A stretch of DNA of 64,000 nt, taken from contig DIVZ01000005.1 of the NCBI GenBank assembly GCA_002423395.1, positions 639,257 through 703,256 on the forward strand, given 5' to 3'. This document shows, one piece after another, positions 16,250 through 24,214 of the stretch. The stretch's first letter is position 1; each line of letters begins with the position of its first letter. The translations under genes and the position numbers were made by a program. The notes beneath the pieces are model-generated. The model was not told the DNA's origin. It worked only from the letters and a program-made list of their open reading frames with translations, and searched no databases. The stretch is from Eubacteriaceae bacterium UBA6119 (GTDB taxonomy: Bacteria; Bacillota; Clostridia; Eubacteriales; UBA1433).

Positions 16250-17277
16250 ATAAGATTTTAACGTTTCAACCGGATATAACATTTAACAAAGAAGACTTTG
16301 TTAAGATAAATAATAAAGACTTTAGCGAAAATGAGTGCTTCGAAGATAATTCTAAAATTCCGAAGTTTTCGCATGCATTGCATATATTATTTAAAAATAA
16401 AGCGGCGGCAGTATCCATTTGCATAATATTAATAATCGCGTTATTCGCGTTTTTGGGACCGCTTATATCAAAATACACATACTTCGAGCAATTAAGAGGA
16501 TTTGAAAATTTATCCCCGAGCTTTTTCCATCCTTTCGGAACGGACGGTCTGGGAAGAGACATAATGGTACGGGCTATGTACGCAACGAGAATATCAATTT
16601 TAATAGGTGTTGTATCAAGTGTAATTGTGCTGGTAATAGGAACGATTTACGGCGCGGTTTCGGGTTATTTTGCCGGAGCTGTCGATAATGTGATGATGCG
16701 CGTTGCAGACCTTGTATACTCAATACCAGATGTTATTGTTGTTATCCTGCTTTCCATAGTGTTAAAACAGCCGTTGTATGAATTATTTAACAACAGCCAA
16801 AGTGCGTTTTTAAAAAATTTCGCGCTATTGGGTCCGGGCGTTATTGCTATATTTGCGGCATTTGCGCTTTTGTACTGGGTTACAAACGCAAGAATTATCA
16901 GAGGGCATGTGCTCGTGTTAAGAGAGCAGGATTATATAACAGCCGCAAAAGCGCTAGGGTGTGGCAGAGCAAGAATTATAAGAAAACATATAATACCAAA
17001 CTGCACAAGCCAGATGATAGTAACCACTTGTTTAATGATACCCAGCGCTATATTTTTAGAATCTTTTCTCTCGTTCTTAGGGCTTGGGGTAAGCGCTCCA
17101 ATGACATCGCTTGGAAGCATGATAAACGAGGCGATGGACGGGATGTACTCTTACACTTACAGGCTTATAATACCGTGCGTTATTTTATGCGTTCTTATAT
17201 TATGTTTAAACGTTTTGGGCGATAAATTAAGAGATGCGTTTGATTACGGTCAAAAGGCGACAATAAATGAAAAATAA
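16246..17277 (+). CDS. oppC: Oligopeptide ABC transporter permease OppC
   Basis: Second permease subunit, 343 residues. A cytoplasmic N-terminal stretch of about 45 residues precedes the first membrane segment; then HPFGTDGLGRDIMVR and the EAA loop DYITAAKALGCGRARII mark OppC/DppC. The ATG at 16246 overlaps the oppB stop by four bases and has GGAAGG upstream; earlier in-frame starts lie inside oppB. It overlaps oppD by 11 bases. Confidence 0.94.
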   Translation: MNKILTFQPDITFNKEDFVKINNKDFSENECFEDNSKIPKFSHALHILFKNKAAAVSICIILIIALFAFLGPLISKYTYFEQLRGFENLSPSFFHPFGTDGLGRDIMVRAMYATRISILIGVVSSVIVLVIGTIYGAVSGYFAGAVDNVMMRVADLVYSIPDVIVVILLSIVLKQPLYELFNNSQSAFLKNFALLGPGVIAIFAAFALLYWVTNARIIRGHVLVLREQDYITAAKALGCGRARIIRKHIIPNCTSQMIVTTCLMIPSAIFLESFLSFLGLGVSAPMTSLGSMINEAMDGMYSYTYRLIIPCVILCVLILCLNVLGDKLRDAFDYGQKATINEK

Positions 17278-18271
17278 AAAAAACCCATTGCTTGATATAA
17301 AGAATTTAAATATATTGTACAGCACAAAAAACGGCGAAGCTAAAGCTGTTAGGGACGCAAGTATCTGTATTTCAAAAGGAGAAATTGTAGGAATAGCGGG
17401 CGAATCGGGAAGCGGTAAAAGCACGCTTGCATACGCGGCGGCAAGACTGCTTGATAAAAGCGCGAAAGTTACAAGCGGAGAGATTACATTTGAATCTACA
17501 AATATCTTAAAGCTGTCGGAAATACAAATGCAAAGTATAAGGGGCGCAAAGATAGGAATGATTTTTCAAAATCCGGCATCAAGCTTTAACCCTCTATATA
17601 AAATAGGAAACCAGATTATTGAAGTCCTTACTTGCCATGTAAAGATCACAAAAAAACAAGCATATGAAAAAGCCGCAAATATGCTGAAAACAGCAGGGCT
17701 TGAAGATGCTAAATATATAATGAAGCAGTATCCGCATCAGTTAAGCGGCGGTATGCTGCAAAGAGCGATGATTGCAATGGCGCTTATGTGTGAGCCCAAG
17801 CTGCTTATAGCAGACGAACCTACAACCGCTCTTGACGCCTCTGTGCAGGCGCAGATACTGAAACTTTTAAAAGACATTAATGCAAATACAAACATGAGCG
17901 TTATGCTTATTACTCATAACTTATTGGCGGCTGCGAAGATCTGCGACAGAATCGCTATAATGTACGGCGGCAGAATAGTCGAGACAGGCACTAAAGACGA
18001 AATATTTAACTCTCCCTCTCATCCGTACACAAAAGGACTCATAGATTGTATGCCTGACATAAATTCGCAGGAAAGATATTTAAAAACAATGCAGGGAGAG
18101 CCTGCAGATATAATCAGCGTTTTCAAAGGATGCGAGTTTGCGCAAAGATGCCCTGAATGCATGAAAATATGCGCAAAACATACGCCTCCTGTTATAGAAA
18201 TAAGCCAAAATCACTTTGCGTCATGCTGGATGCATTATAAGGCGGAGGTGAAAATCAGTGAACAATGCTGA
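17267..18271 (+). CDS. oppD: Oligopeptide ABC transporter ATPase OppD
   Basis: One of two nucleotide-binding subunits, 334 residues. Walker A GESGSGKS, the Q-loop MIFQNP, the signature LSGGM (in QLSGGMLQRAMIA) and Walker B LLIADEPTTALD are all present. The C-terminal cysteine-containing oligopeptide/dipeptide extension (CEFAQRCPECMKIC) is also intact; in related proteins such cysteines bind an Fe-S cluster. It overlaps oppF by 14 bases. Confidence 0.95.
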   Translation: MKNKKNPLLDIKNLNILYSTKNGEAKAVRDASICISKGEIVGIAGESGSGKSTLAYAAARLLDKSAKVTSGEITFESTNILKLSEIQMQSIRGAKIGMIFQNPASSFNPLYKIGNQIIEVLTCHVKITKKQAYEKAANMLKTAGLEDAKYIMKQYPHQLSGGMLQRAMIAMALMCEPKLLIADEPTTALDASVQAQILKLLKDINANTNMSVMLITHNLLAAAKICDRIAIMYGGRIVETGTKDEIFNSPSHPYTKGLIDCMPDINSQERYLKTMQGEPADIISVFKGCEFAQRCPECMKICAKHTPPVIEISQNHFASCWMHYKAEVKISEQC

Positions 18272-19223
18272 GTTTTTAATCGAAGCCATAGACTTAAGTA
18301 AAAAATTTAAAATAAAAACAGGATTTTTTAAAACCGATTACGTAAAAGCGGTCGATAACGCAAGTTTCGGTATAAAAAAAGGAAAAACGCTTGCAATTAT
18401 AGGAGAATCGGGAAGCGGAAAAACAACATTAGGTCGTACTTTATTAAGGATTGTAGAGCCTGATTGCGGAAAGATAATATACAACGGGAAAGATATTACA
18501 AGCATAAAAATGAAACCTTACAGAAAAAAAATGCAGATTATCTTTCAGAATCCCGCTTCAGCTCTCGATCCTAAAATGACCGCTAAACAGATAATTGCCG
18601 AAGCTATAGGCGTACATAAACTTGTTAAAGATAAAAAAGAAGAAAATGAAAAAATCGCCAATCTGCTTAACCAGACAGGGCTTGATATAAAATATGCGCA
18701 AAAATACCCGCACGAATTTTCAAAAGGACAGCAGCAGAGAATAACGATAGCAAGGGCTCTTGCGGTTGAACCTGAGTTTATAGTATGCGACGAGCCTACA
18801 AGCGCGCTTGATATGTCAATTCAGTCGCAGATAATTAATCTGCTTATGAAGCTTCAGCAGGACAAGGGCACTGCGTATATGTTTATATCCCATGACCTTG
18901 CGCTTGTTAGATATATTTCGGACGAAACAGCAGTTATGTATATGGGAAGCATTATAGAAAAATCAACAAGCGCTGAAATTTATTCAAACCCGGCTCACCC
19001 GTATACTATAGATTTGCTGAACTCATATTCCGCGTGTGATAAAGCATTTAATTTTATGCAGTTCAAGAGTCAGCCGCACGATAGCGCAATAAATAAATCA
19101 GCAGAGCAAAAAGGATGCGCATACGCAGTCAAATGCAAATATGCGAAAGATATATGCAGACATATAAAACCGACTATGTCGCAAATTGCTATCAATCATT
19201 ACTCTGCTTGTCATCTAATATGA
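18258..19223 (+). CDS. oppF: Oligopeptide ABC transporter ATPase OppF
   Basis: Second nucleotide-binding subunit, 321 residues. Walker A GESGSGKT, Q-loop IIFQNP, signature FSKGQ (in HEFSKGQQQRITIARA, a usual OppF variant) and Walker B FIVCDEPTSALD are seen, and the C-terminal cysteine-containing extension is present. The start is GTG at 18258, inside the end of oppD and preceded by a GGCGGAGG ribosome-binding site. Confidence 0.95.
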   Translation: MNNAEFLIEAIDLSKKFKIKTGFFKTDYVKAVDNASFGIKKGKTLAIIGESGSGKTTLGRTLLRIVEPDCGKIIYNGKDITSIKMKPYRKKMQIIFQNPASALDPKMTAKQIIAEAIGVHKLVKDKKEENEKIANLLNQTGLDIKYAQKYPHEFSKGQQQRITIARALAVEPEFIVCDEPTSALDMSIQSQIINLLMKLQQDKGTAYMFISHDLALVRYISDETAVMYMGSIIEKSTSAEIYSNPAHPYTIDLLNSYSACDKAFNFMQFKSQPHDSAINKSAEQKGCAYAVKCKYAKDICRHIKPTMSQIAINHYSACHLI

Positions 19224-19269
19224 AGTTATAATAAATAAAGTATAAATGCAGAAATAAAAGGAGAAAAAT

Positions 19270-20904
19270 ATGAAGGTATTTAAAAAACTTATAACATTAT
19301 TGCTAGTAATATGCTTGGTATTTTCATTTGCGGCATGCAATAAGACAAGCTCATCACAGCTTAACTTAAATGTATGCTTATCAAGCGAACCAGAGACTAT
19401 TGACCCTGCGCTTAACTCGACAATTGACGCAGCCGTCATGATTAACCATATGTTTGAAGGGTTGATGAAATATAAAGACGACGGCAAGGGCAACGCAACA
19501 CTTATAACAGGACAGGCGAAAAGCTACAGCGTATCTACAGACGGGAAAGTGTATACATTTACGCTGCGAGACGACGCCAAATGGTCTGACGGAAAAGCGG
19601 TAACAGCCGCGGATTTTGTATATTCGTGGCAAAGACTGATTAATCCCGAGACGATGGCAAATTACGGCTATATTCTCGAACCCGTGCAGAATGCTATGTC
19701 GATAATGTACGGAGAAAAACTGCCCGAAGAGCTTGGAGTAAAAGCGATTGACGAAAAAACATTTCAGATAACGCTTGAAGAACCGTGCTCATACTTTTTG
19801 GATATCTGCGCGTTCCCGGCAACTTTCCCGATAAGGCAGGATATAATTGCTGCAAACGGCGACCAGTGGACATTCAACGCCTCAACCTATATAGGAAACG
19901 GACCGTATAAAATGACCAAGTGGGTTCACAACTCCTATATTGAGCTTGCCAAAAACGAAAATTATTACGATTATGCAAAATTAGGTCCTGTCAGCATAAA
20001 ATTCACATTAATGGATGATTCCAACGCGATGCTAGCGGCATATAACAGCGGAGAGCTGAATTTTATACAAAGCGTGCCTGTAGGGGAAATTAAAACGCTG
20101 CTTAACGACAAGAAGCTTACTCTTGCTAAATCACTTTCAACTTACGCGATACTTTTCAATAACGCATCCGCGCCTTTTGATAACGCGAAAGTAAGAAATG
20201 CTTTTCTGCTTGCGATTGACAGAAATTACATAACTGATACAGTGCTCGGTACAGAACAGACTCCTGCAAGCGCGTTTGTGCCTTACGGAATATTTGATAC
20301 AAAAGGCACAAAAGGAAAGGATTTCCGCACAGTAGGAGGCGACAATTACAGCGTTGCCGCTGCTGATTACAAATCAAACTGCGACAAGGCAAGAGCTCTT
20401 TTAAAAGATGCTGGATATGAGGGCGGACAAGGACTGCCGGTTGTTGAATATATGTACGTATCAAGCAGTGAAAATAAAGCAATTGCCGAAGCGCTGCAAA
20501 ATATGTGGCAGACGGAGCTTGGAGTTACTGTCAAACTTGTAAATCAGGAAGGCAGTGTGTACGGAGAATCGCTGTACACGGGAGCGTACCAGATAGCGCC
20601 GTTTTACTGGGCGCCTGACTACAACGACCCGATATCATTTTTGGATATTTGGGTAACTGACGGAATGAATAATGTGGCATTTTATTCAAACGCCGCGTAT
20701 GACAGCTTAATACAGCAAGTAAAAGACTCAAGCAAAACATCACAGAGAATGAGTCTTATGCATCAGGCTGAAAAGATACTGATAGACGACGCTGTTATAG
20801 CTCCTGTGTATTTCTTTACGCAACCGTATATGCTTAATTCCGATATTAAAGGAATGTACTATTCTCCTATGGGATACTTCTTCTTTACATATTGTACAAA
20901 ATAA
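19270..20904 (+). CDS. oppA: Oligopeptide-binding lipoprotein OppA
   Basis: Extracytoplasmic solute-binding protein (SBP_bac_5 family), 544 residues, delivering peptides to OppBCDF. A signal peptide with lipobox FAAC ends near residue 23. Family segments are SEPETIDPALNST, DGKVYTFTLRDDAKWSDGK and IGNGPYKMTKW. It is the last gene of the operon, 46 bases after oppF with an AAAGGAG ribosome-binding site. A strong terminator follows. Length and motifs fit OppA/DppE of Gram-positives better than nickel- or sugar-binding proteins. Confidence 0.94.
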   Translation: MKVFKKLITLLLVICLVFSFAACNKTSSSQLNLNVCLSSEPETIDPALNSTIDAAVMINHMFEGLMKYKDDGKGNATLITGQAKSYSVSTDGKVYTFTLRDDAKWSDGKAVTAADFVYSWQRLINPETMANYGYILEPVQNAMSIMYGEKLPEELGVKAIDEKTFQITLEEPCSYFLDICAFPATFPIRQDIIAANGDQWTFNASTYIGNGPYKMTKWVHNSYIELAKNENYYDYAKLGPVSIKFTLMDDSNAMLAAYNSGELNFIQSVPVGEIKTLLNDKKLTLAKSLSTYAILFNNASAPFDNAKVRNAFLLAIDRNYITDTVLGTEQTPASAFVPYGIFDTKGTKGKDFRTVGGDNYSVAAADYKSNCDKARALLKDAGYEGGQGLPVVEYMYVSSSENKAIAEALQNMWQTELGVTVKLVNQEGSVYGESLYTGAYQIAPFYWAPDYNDPISFLDIWVTDGMNNVAFYSNAAYDSLIQQVKDSSKTSQRMSLMHQAEKILIDDAVIAPVYFFTQPYMLNSDIKGMYYSPMGYFFFTYCTK

Positions 20905-20930
20905 TTTTGGATAAATATGGAAAAAATAAA

Positions 20931-20958
20931 AGGAAGCGCGAAAACGCTTCTTTTTATT
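20931..20958 (+). terminator. Terminator of the opp operon
   Basis: Stem GAAGCG / CGCTTC (20933-20938, 20945-20950), extendable by two weaker pairs, followed by five T. It abuts the smpB -35 box. Confidence 0.8.
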
Positions 20959-20987
20959 TTGACAAAAAAGATATGTTATTATAATAT
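20959..20987 (+). promoter_or_regulatory. Promoter of smpB
   Basis: A perfect TTGACA (20959-20964), a 17-base spacer and TAATAT (20982-20987), 31 bases before smpB. Confidence 0.65.
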
Positions 20988-21018
20988 TATATGAACTCAT
21001 TATTTAAGGAAGCATATT

Positions 21019-21459
21019 ATGAACAAACTGATTGTACAGAACAGAAAAGCGCGCCATGAATACTTTATAGAAGAAGTCTATGAAGCAGGCATTGCTTTGT
21101 TCGGAACAGAAGTAAAAAGCATTAGGGCGGGCAAAGTGAATTTTCTGGACAGTTATGTTCATATAAAAAACAATGAGGCTTTTATTGTCGGAATGCACAT
21201 AAGTCCTTATGAAAAAGGCAATATTTTCAATAAAGATCCTCTGCGTGAACGAAAACTTCTTTTAAACAAGCGGGAGATAAGAAAACTTGCTCAAAACGTA
21301 GCCGTGGAAGGATACACGCTTATTCCGCTTGACTTGCATTTTGAGAAAAGTTATGTTAAAATGAATATCGGTCTTTGCAAAGGCAAAAAACTCTATGATA
21401 AGAGAGAGTCTGACGCAAAGAAAAGCGACTTGATGAAAATCAGACGCGCCGTTAGGTAA
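21019..21459 (+). CDS. smpB: SsrA-binding protein SmpB
   Basis: Binds tmRNA and places it in stalled ribosomes for trans-translation. The 146 residues are slightly under the usual 150-160. The N-terminal NRKARHEYFIEEVYEAGI, GTEVKSIRAGKVN and C-terminal KLYDKRE segments are family hallmarks. It sits directly before ssrA, the usual arrangement, only four bases from the tmRNA 5' end. Confidence 0.97.
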   Translation: MNKLIVQNRKARHEYFIEEVYEAGIALFGTEVKSIRAGKVNFLDSYVHIKNNEAFIVGMHISPYEKGNIFNKDPLRERKLLLNKREIRKLAQNVAVEGYTLIPLDLHFEKSYVKMNIGLCKGKKLYDKRESDAKKSDLMKIRRAVR

Positions 21460-21463
21460 TAAC

Positions 21464-21818
21464 GGGGGCGCAATGGTTTCGACAGGGACGGAAAGCCAAG
21501 ATAAGCGAGCCGGGATAGCCTGAAACCGTAACTATGATGGCAAATAAATTTAAACGCTAAAAACGAAAAATTAGCTTTCGCGGCATAAAGCCCGCGATGT
21601 CCTGAAGTACTCATTCCTGCGTGATATTTCAGGGCATAAAATAATGCAGGATATTCAAAAGATATAATCTTCGGTGTCTTTTGAAACTTTACGAAGATAG
21701 CGCTAAATTAAGTCGGTCGCCTGCCTTGATTTGCGCGAAGTGCGAATAGCGACTGCGCTCGGAGAAAATCTTGAGGATGCGTTTTTGGACGCGGGTTCGA
21801 CTCCCGCCGCCTCCACCA
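21464..21818 (+). ncRNA. ssrA: Transfer-messenger RNA (ssrA)
   Basis: A 355-base tmRNA. The 5' end GGGGGCG pairs with CGCCTCC before the CCA at 21816-21818, giving a 7-bp acceptor stem with one G-U. GGTTTCGACAGGGACGG near the 5' end and GGTTCGACTCCCGCC near the 3' end (T arm) are diagnostic. The tag frame begins at GCT 21556 after TAAAC and ends at TAA 21586-21588, encoding AKNEKLAFAA. The stop lies in a GC-rich hairpin, as usual. CCA is encoded. Confidence 0.96.
21556..21588 (+). other. tmRNA proteolysis-tag reading frame
   Basis: Ten codons, AKNEKLAFAA, then TAA. Most bacterial tags end LAA with a preceding Ala; here the last three residues are FAA. The placement after TAAAC and inside the stop-codon hairpin supports the frame. 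Confidence 0.8.
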
Positions 21819-21854
21819 TAAAGTAATTATGAATATATGGTGAAGATAAAATAT

Positions 21855-21884
21855 AACAATTGATTTGAGTCAATTGTTTTTTTA
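21855..21884 (+). terminator. Terminator of ssrA, copy 1
   Basis: A 9-bp perfect stem AACAATTGA / TCAATTGTT (21855-21863, 21870-21878) followed by a T run. A near-copy lies at 21956. Confidence 0.8.
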
Positions 21885-21919
21885 TTGAATACTTATTATA
21901 CATAAATAAAATATAATTA

Positions 21920-21987
21920 CCGCCTCACCAAGAAATTATAGTGAAATAAAAGTATAACAATTGATTTTATGTCAGTTGTTTTTTTAT
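21920..21987 (+). repeat. Degenerate second copy of the tmRNA 3' end and terminator
   Basis: CCGCCTCACCA at 21920-21930 repeats CCGCCTCCACCA (21807-21818) with one base missing. It is followed, after a shortened spacer, by GTGAA, then TATAACAATTGATT and a second terminator stem (21956-21964 with 21972-21980) plus T run. The two copies are about 113 bases apart. The rest of 21988-22152 is AT-rich and holds only the ribosome-binding site of the next gene. Confidence 0.7.
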
Positions 21988-22152
21988 TTTATAATTATAT
22001 AGAATATATGTTGAGAGATATAAATATAATTAAAAATATAATTGATTATTATATTTCAAAAAGATATAATTAATATAAATTTTATTTAAATATATAAATT
22101 GTCCTTTTTGGCTTAATTATAAGAAACTATTTGTAGTTAAAGGAGAAAATTC

Positions 22153-23046
22153 ATGAATATAAAAAATACAAGTAAATTGGTAACAGTTCTTATTATAGTT
22201 TTTTTATCTCTATCGTTTTTTGCTTGCGGAACAAATTTTGATTACGACAAAGATGCTGCATTATCTAAAGCAAAGCAAGCTGCAGATTGTTTGAATGCTG
22301 GTAATTATAAGGCATTACATAATCTGCTTAATGAAGAACTACAGAAAAATTCAATTGATAAATTAAATTCAGTTTTTGAGGAAACAAGATTAAAAGCTGG
22401 AAAGTTTATAGAATATAATGATGATACCGAAATGTCAGGGTATATAAAGGACGGTACAAAGTATATAAAAGTTGTATTTACGGAAAAATGTGAAAAAATC
22501 AGCATGAAGTATGAAATGATGCTTGATATGGATATGAATATTGCAATGTTAAAATATGCAACATATGTTGATAAAGGCACTATGTCAGTTGAGAATGGCG
22601 TCTATATTGCAAGTAATAATCTACTTGGATTACCGCTTCCTGATTTTGATAAAGAGGCGGCAATGAAAAAAGCTAAGGAAGCTACTGATCTTTTAAATAT
22701 AGGTGATTACACGAAAGTACATAAAATGCTTAGTGAAGATTTTCAATCAGTTTCATCGGTTGATGCTTTGAGCGCTGCTTTTAGTCAAATTTATAATCAA
22801 TCCGGTACATTTATTAATTACAACGATAATGCACAGATAAATGAATTCAAAAAGTCTGGGGAAAAATATATAAGCATTTTATTCACATCTCAGTGTAAAA
22901 AAAATGAGATGGTATATGAAGTTATACTTGATACAAACTTAAAAATTGTTTCATTAGCATATGGAACAGTATATCTTGAGAATGGAACTAAAAAGGCAAA
23001 CGCAACTTCTATTAGTTTTAATGGAATAAAATATAAATTCAAATAA
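22153..23046 (+). CDS. Lipoprotein with two DUF3887-like domains
   Basis: 297 residues with a lipoprotein signal peptide (lipobox FFAC, about residue 25). The mature part holds two copies of the same domain of about 120 residues: AKQAADCLNAGNYKALHNLL... and AKEATDLLNIGDYTKVHKML..., each continuing with a GKFIEYNDD/GTFINYNDN block and a VVFTEKC/ILFTSQC strand. The pattern suits DUF3887, an NTF2-like extracellular domain of unknown role. An AAAGGAG ribosome-binding site is present. It is the first gene after ssrA, at the start of the accessory surface region. Confidence 0.8.
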   Translation: MNIKNTSKLVTVLIIVFLSLSFFACGTNFDYDKDAALSKAKQAADCLNAGNYKALHNLLNEELQKNSIDKLNSVFEETRLKAGKFIEYNDDTEMSGYIKDGTKYIKVVFTEKCEKISMKYEMMLDMDMNIAMLKYATYVDKGTMSVENGVYIASNNLLGLPLPDFDKEAAMKKAKEATDLLNIGDYTKVHKMLSEDFQSVSSVDALSAAFSQIYNQSGTFINYNDNAQINEFKKSGEKYISILFTSQCKKNEMVYEVILDTNLKIVSLAYGTVYLENGTKKANATSISFNGIKYKFK

Positions 23047-23083
23047 GTAAATTGAATCATTTTAAGATTAGGGCGGTGAGGGT

Positions 23084-23977
23084 ATGCTTGAGGTTATGTT
23101 TTCTGACAGCGCAAAAGGCTCAATGCACATTGCGATAAAAGATGATAAAGAAAACTTTTATAAACATGATGTGGCTTGCATCGGGTTAAATTTGGATATA
23201 GGCGATATTTCTGGAGAAATTGACGGAGACGAACGCAAAAAAGAATTCGTAAGAGTGTTCAGCTCCGTAAAGTTTAAAGACGAGGAGATAGAGCAGTTTT
23301 TTAAGATGCAGCGTGAAGATTACGAAAAGTTACTGCGATGCGCAAAAAGCGGAGAGAGCATAAGAGTATGGAAAAGCAATGCGGCGTTTAGTGCATGCGC
23401 TTATGCTTTTTTATGTTACACGCTTAAAGATGTTGAATGCGACATAAGAGAAGTAACACTGCCTGAATTCTTTGAGATATCTCGTGATACTATTAAGCAA
23501 TGCGCCGACTGGTCAGAAATCGCGCCTGATGAGTTTAAGCAGTTTTTGCATTTAGAGAAAACAGTATCAGATACGGAAAAAAGATATCAAAGTAATATAT
23601 GGGACAGCTTAAAAAAAGAAAACGCGCCTCTGCGCGCTGTTGTTAACGGAAAGCTAATATCGGTCTGTGAGGATTTTTACGATCATCTGATTATAAAACA
23701 TATACCAAAAGATAGTTTTGTTATGGCAAGACTTATAGGCACAGTGCTTGGAAGTTACCCTATAGGGGTAGGCGACGGGTGGTATGTTTTACGCATAAGG
23801 AAAATGATTGATGAAAATAAATTAGAAGTTGTTAAAAATGATGACAAGTCCTATCCGTACGGAGCGGTTTTAAAGAAAGCAAAAAGTAAAGAACAAAAAA
23901 AAGCATTTTTTAAAATGCTTTTTTTTATTTCCAAAATTGTCTTTATAATAATATCAGTATTATTATATTGCAAATAA
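23084..23977 (+). CDS. DUF1835/DUF3658-type protein with hydrophobic C-terminal tail
   Basis: 297 residues. The N-terminal part (MLEVMFSDSAKGSMHIA..., with CIGLNLDIGDISG and IRVWKSNAAFSACAYAFL) resembles DUF1835, and the C-terminal part (SVCEDFYDHLII, ARLIGTVLG, IGVGDGWYVLRI) resembles DUF3658; such proteins are cytoplasmic and uncharacterised. The last 25 residues are hydrophobic and are encoded across a terminator-like hairpin (23897-23924), so they may be a read-through extension. The start has a GGTGAGGG ribosome-binding site. Confidence 0.7.
   Translation: MLEVMFSDSAKGSMHIAIKDDKENFYKHDVACIGLNLDIGDISGEIDGDERKKEFVRVFSSVKFKDEEIEQFFKMQREDYEKLLRCAKSGESIRVWKSNAAFSACAYAFLCYTLKDVECDIREVTLPEFFEISRDTIKQCADWSEIAPDEFKQFLHLEKTVSDTEKRYQSNIWDSLKKENAPLRAVVNGKLISVCEDFYDHLIIKHIPKDSFVMARLIGTVLGSYPIGVGDGWYVLRIRKMIDENKLEVVKNDDKSYPYGAVLKKAKSKEQKKAFFKMLFFISKIVFIIISVLLYCK
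23897..23930 (+). terminator. Terminator-like hairpin inside the 3' end of the DUF1835 gene
   Basis: Stem AAAAAAGCATTTT / AAAATGCTTTTTT (23897-23909, 23912-23924) and a T run. The reading frame stays open through it for another 50 bases. Confidence 0.6.
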
Positions 23978-24214
23978 CTATCTTAGTTATAAGCTTTAGT
24001 AGAAGAACTTAAAGAGAGTAGCTGTTTCTTTTTTGACAGCAAAATGTTTGTACTCAATAATATTAAATAAATGTAAAATTTTGTTTATTATTAAAAAATA
24101 ATGTTGTATTATGATTATAAATATACTTATCGCGATATCGTTGCAGATTGATAACAAATTAAGGTTTATAAGCATAGGCAACGCCGATATAATTTATCGA
24201 AAATGAGGGAATTT

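Noticed and set aside
21393..21903. Minus-strand frames across ssrA
   Set aside because: They overlap the tmRNA, whose acceptor stem, tag and T arm are unambiguous.
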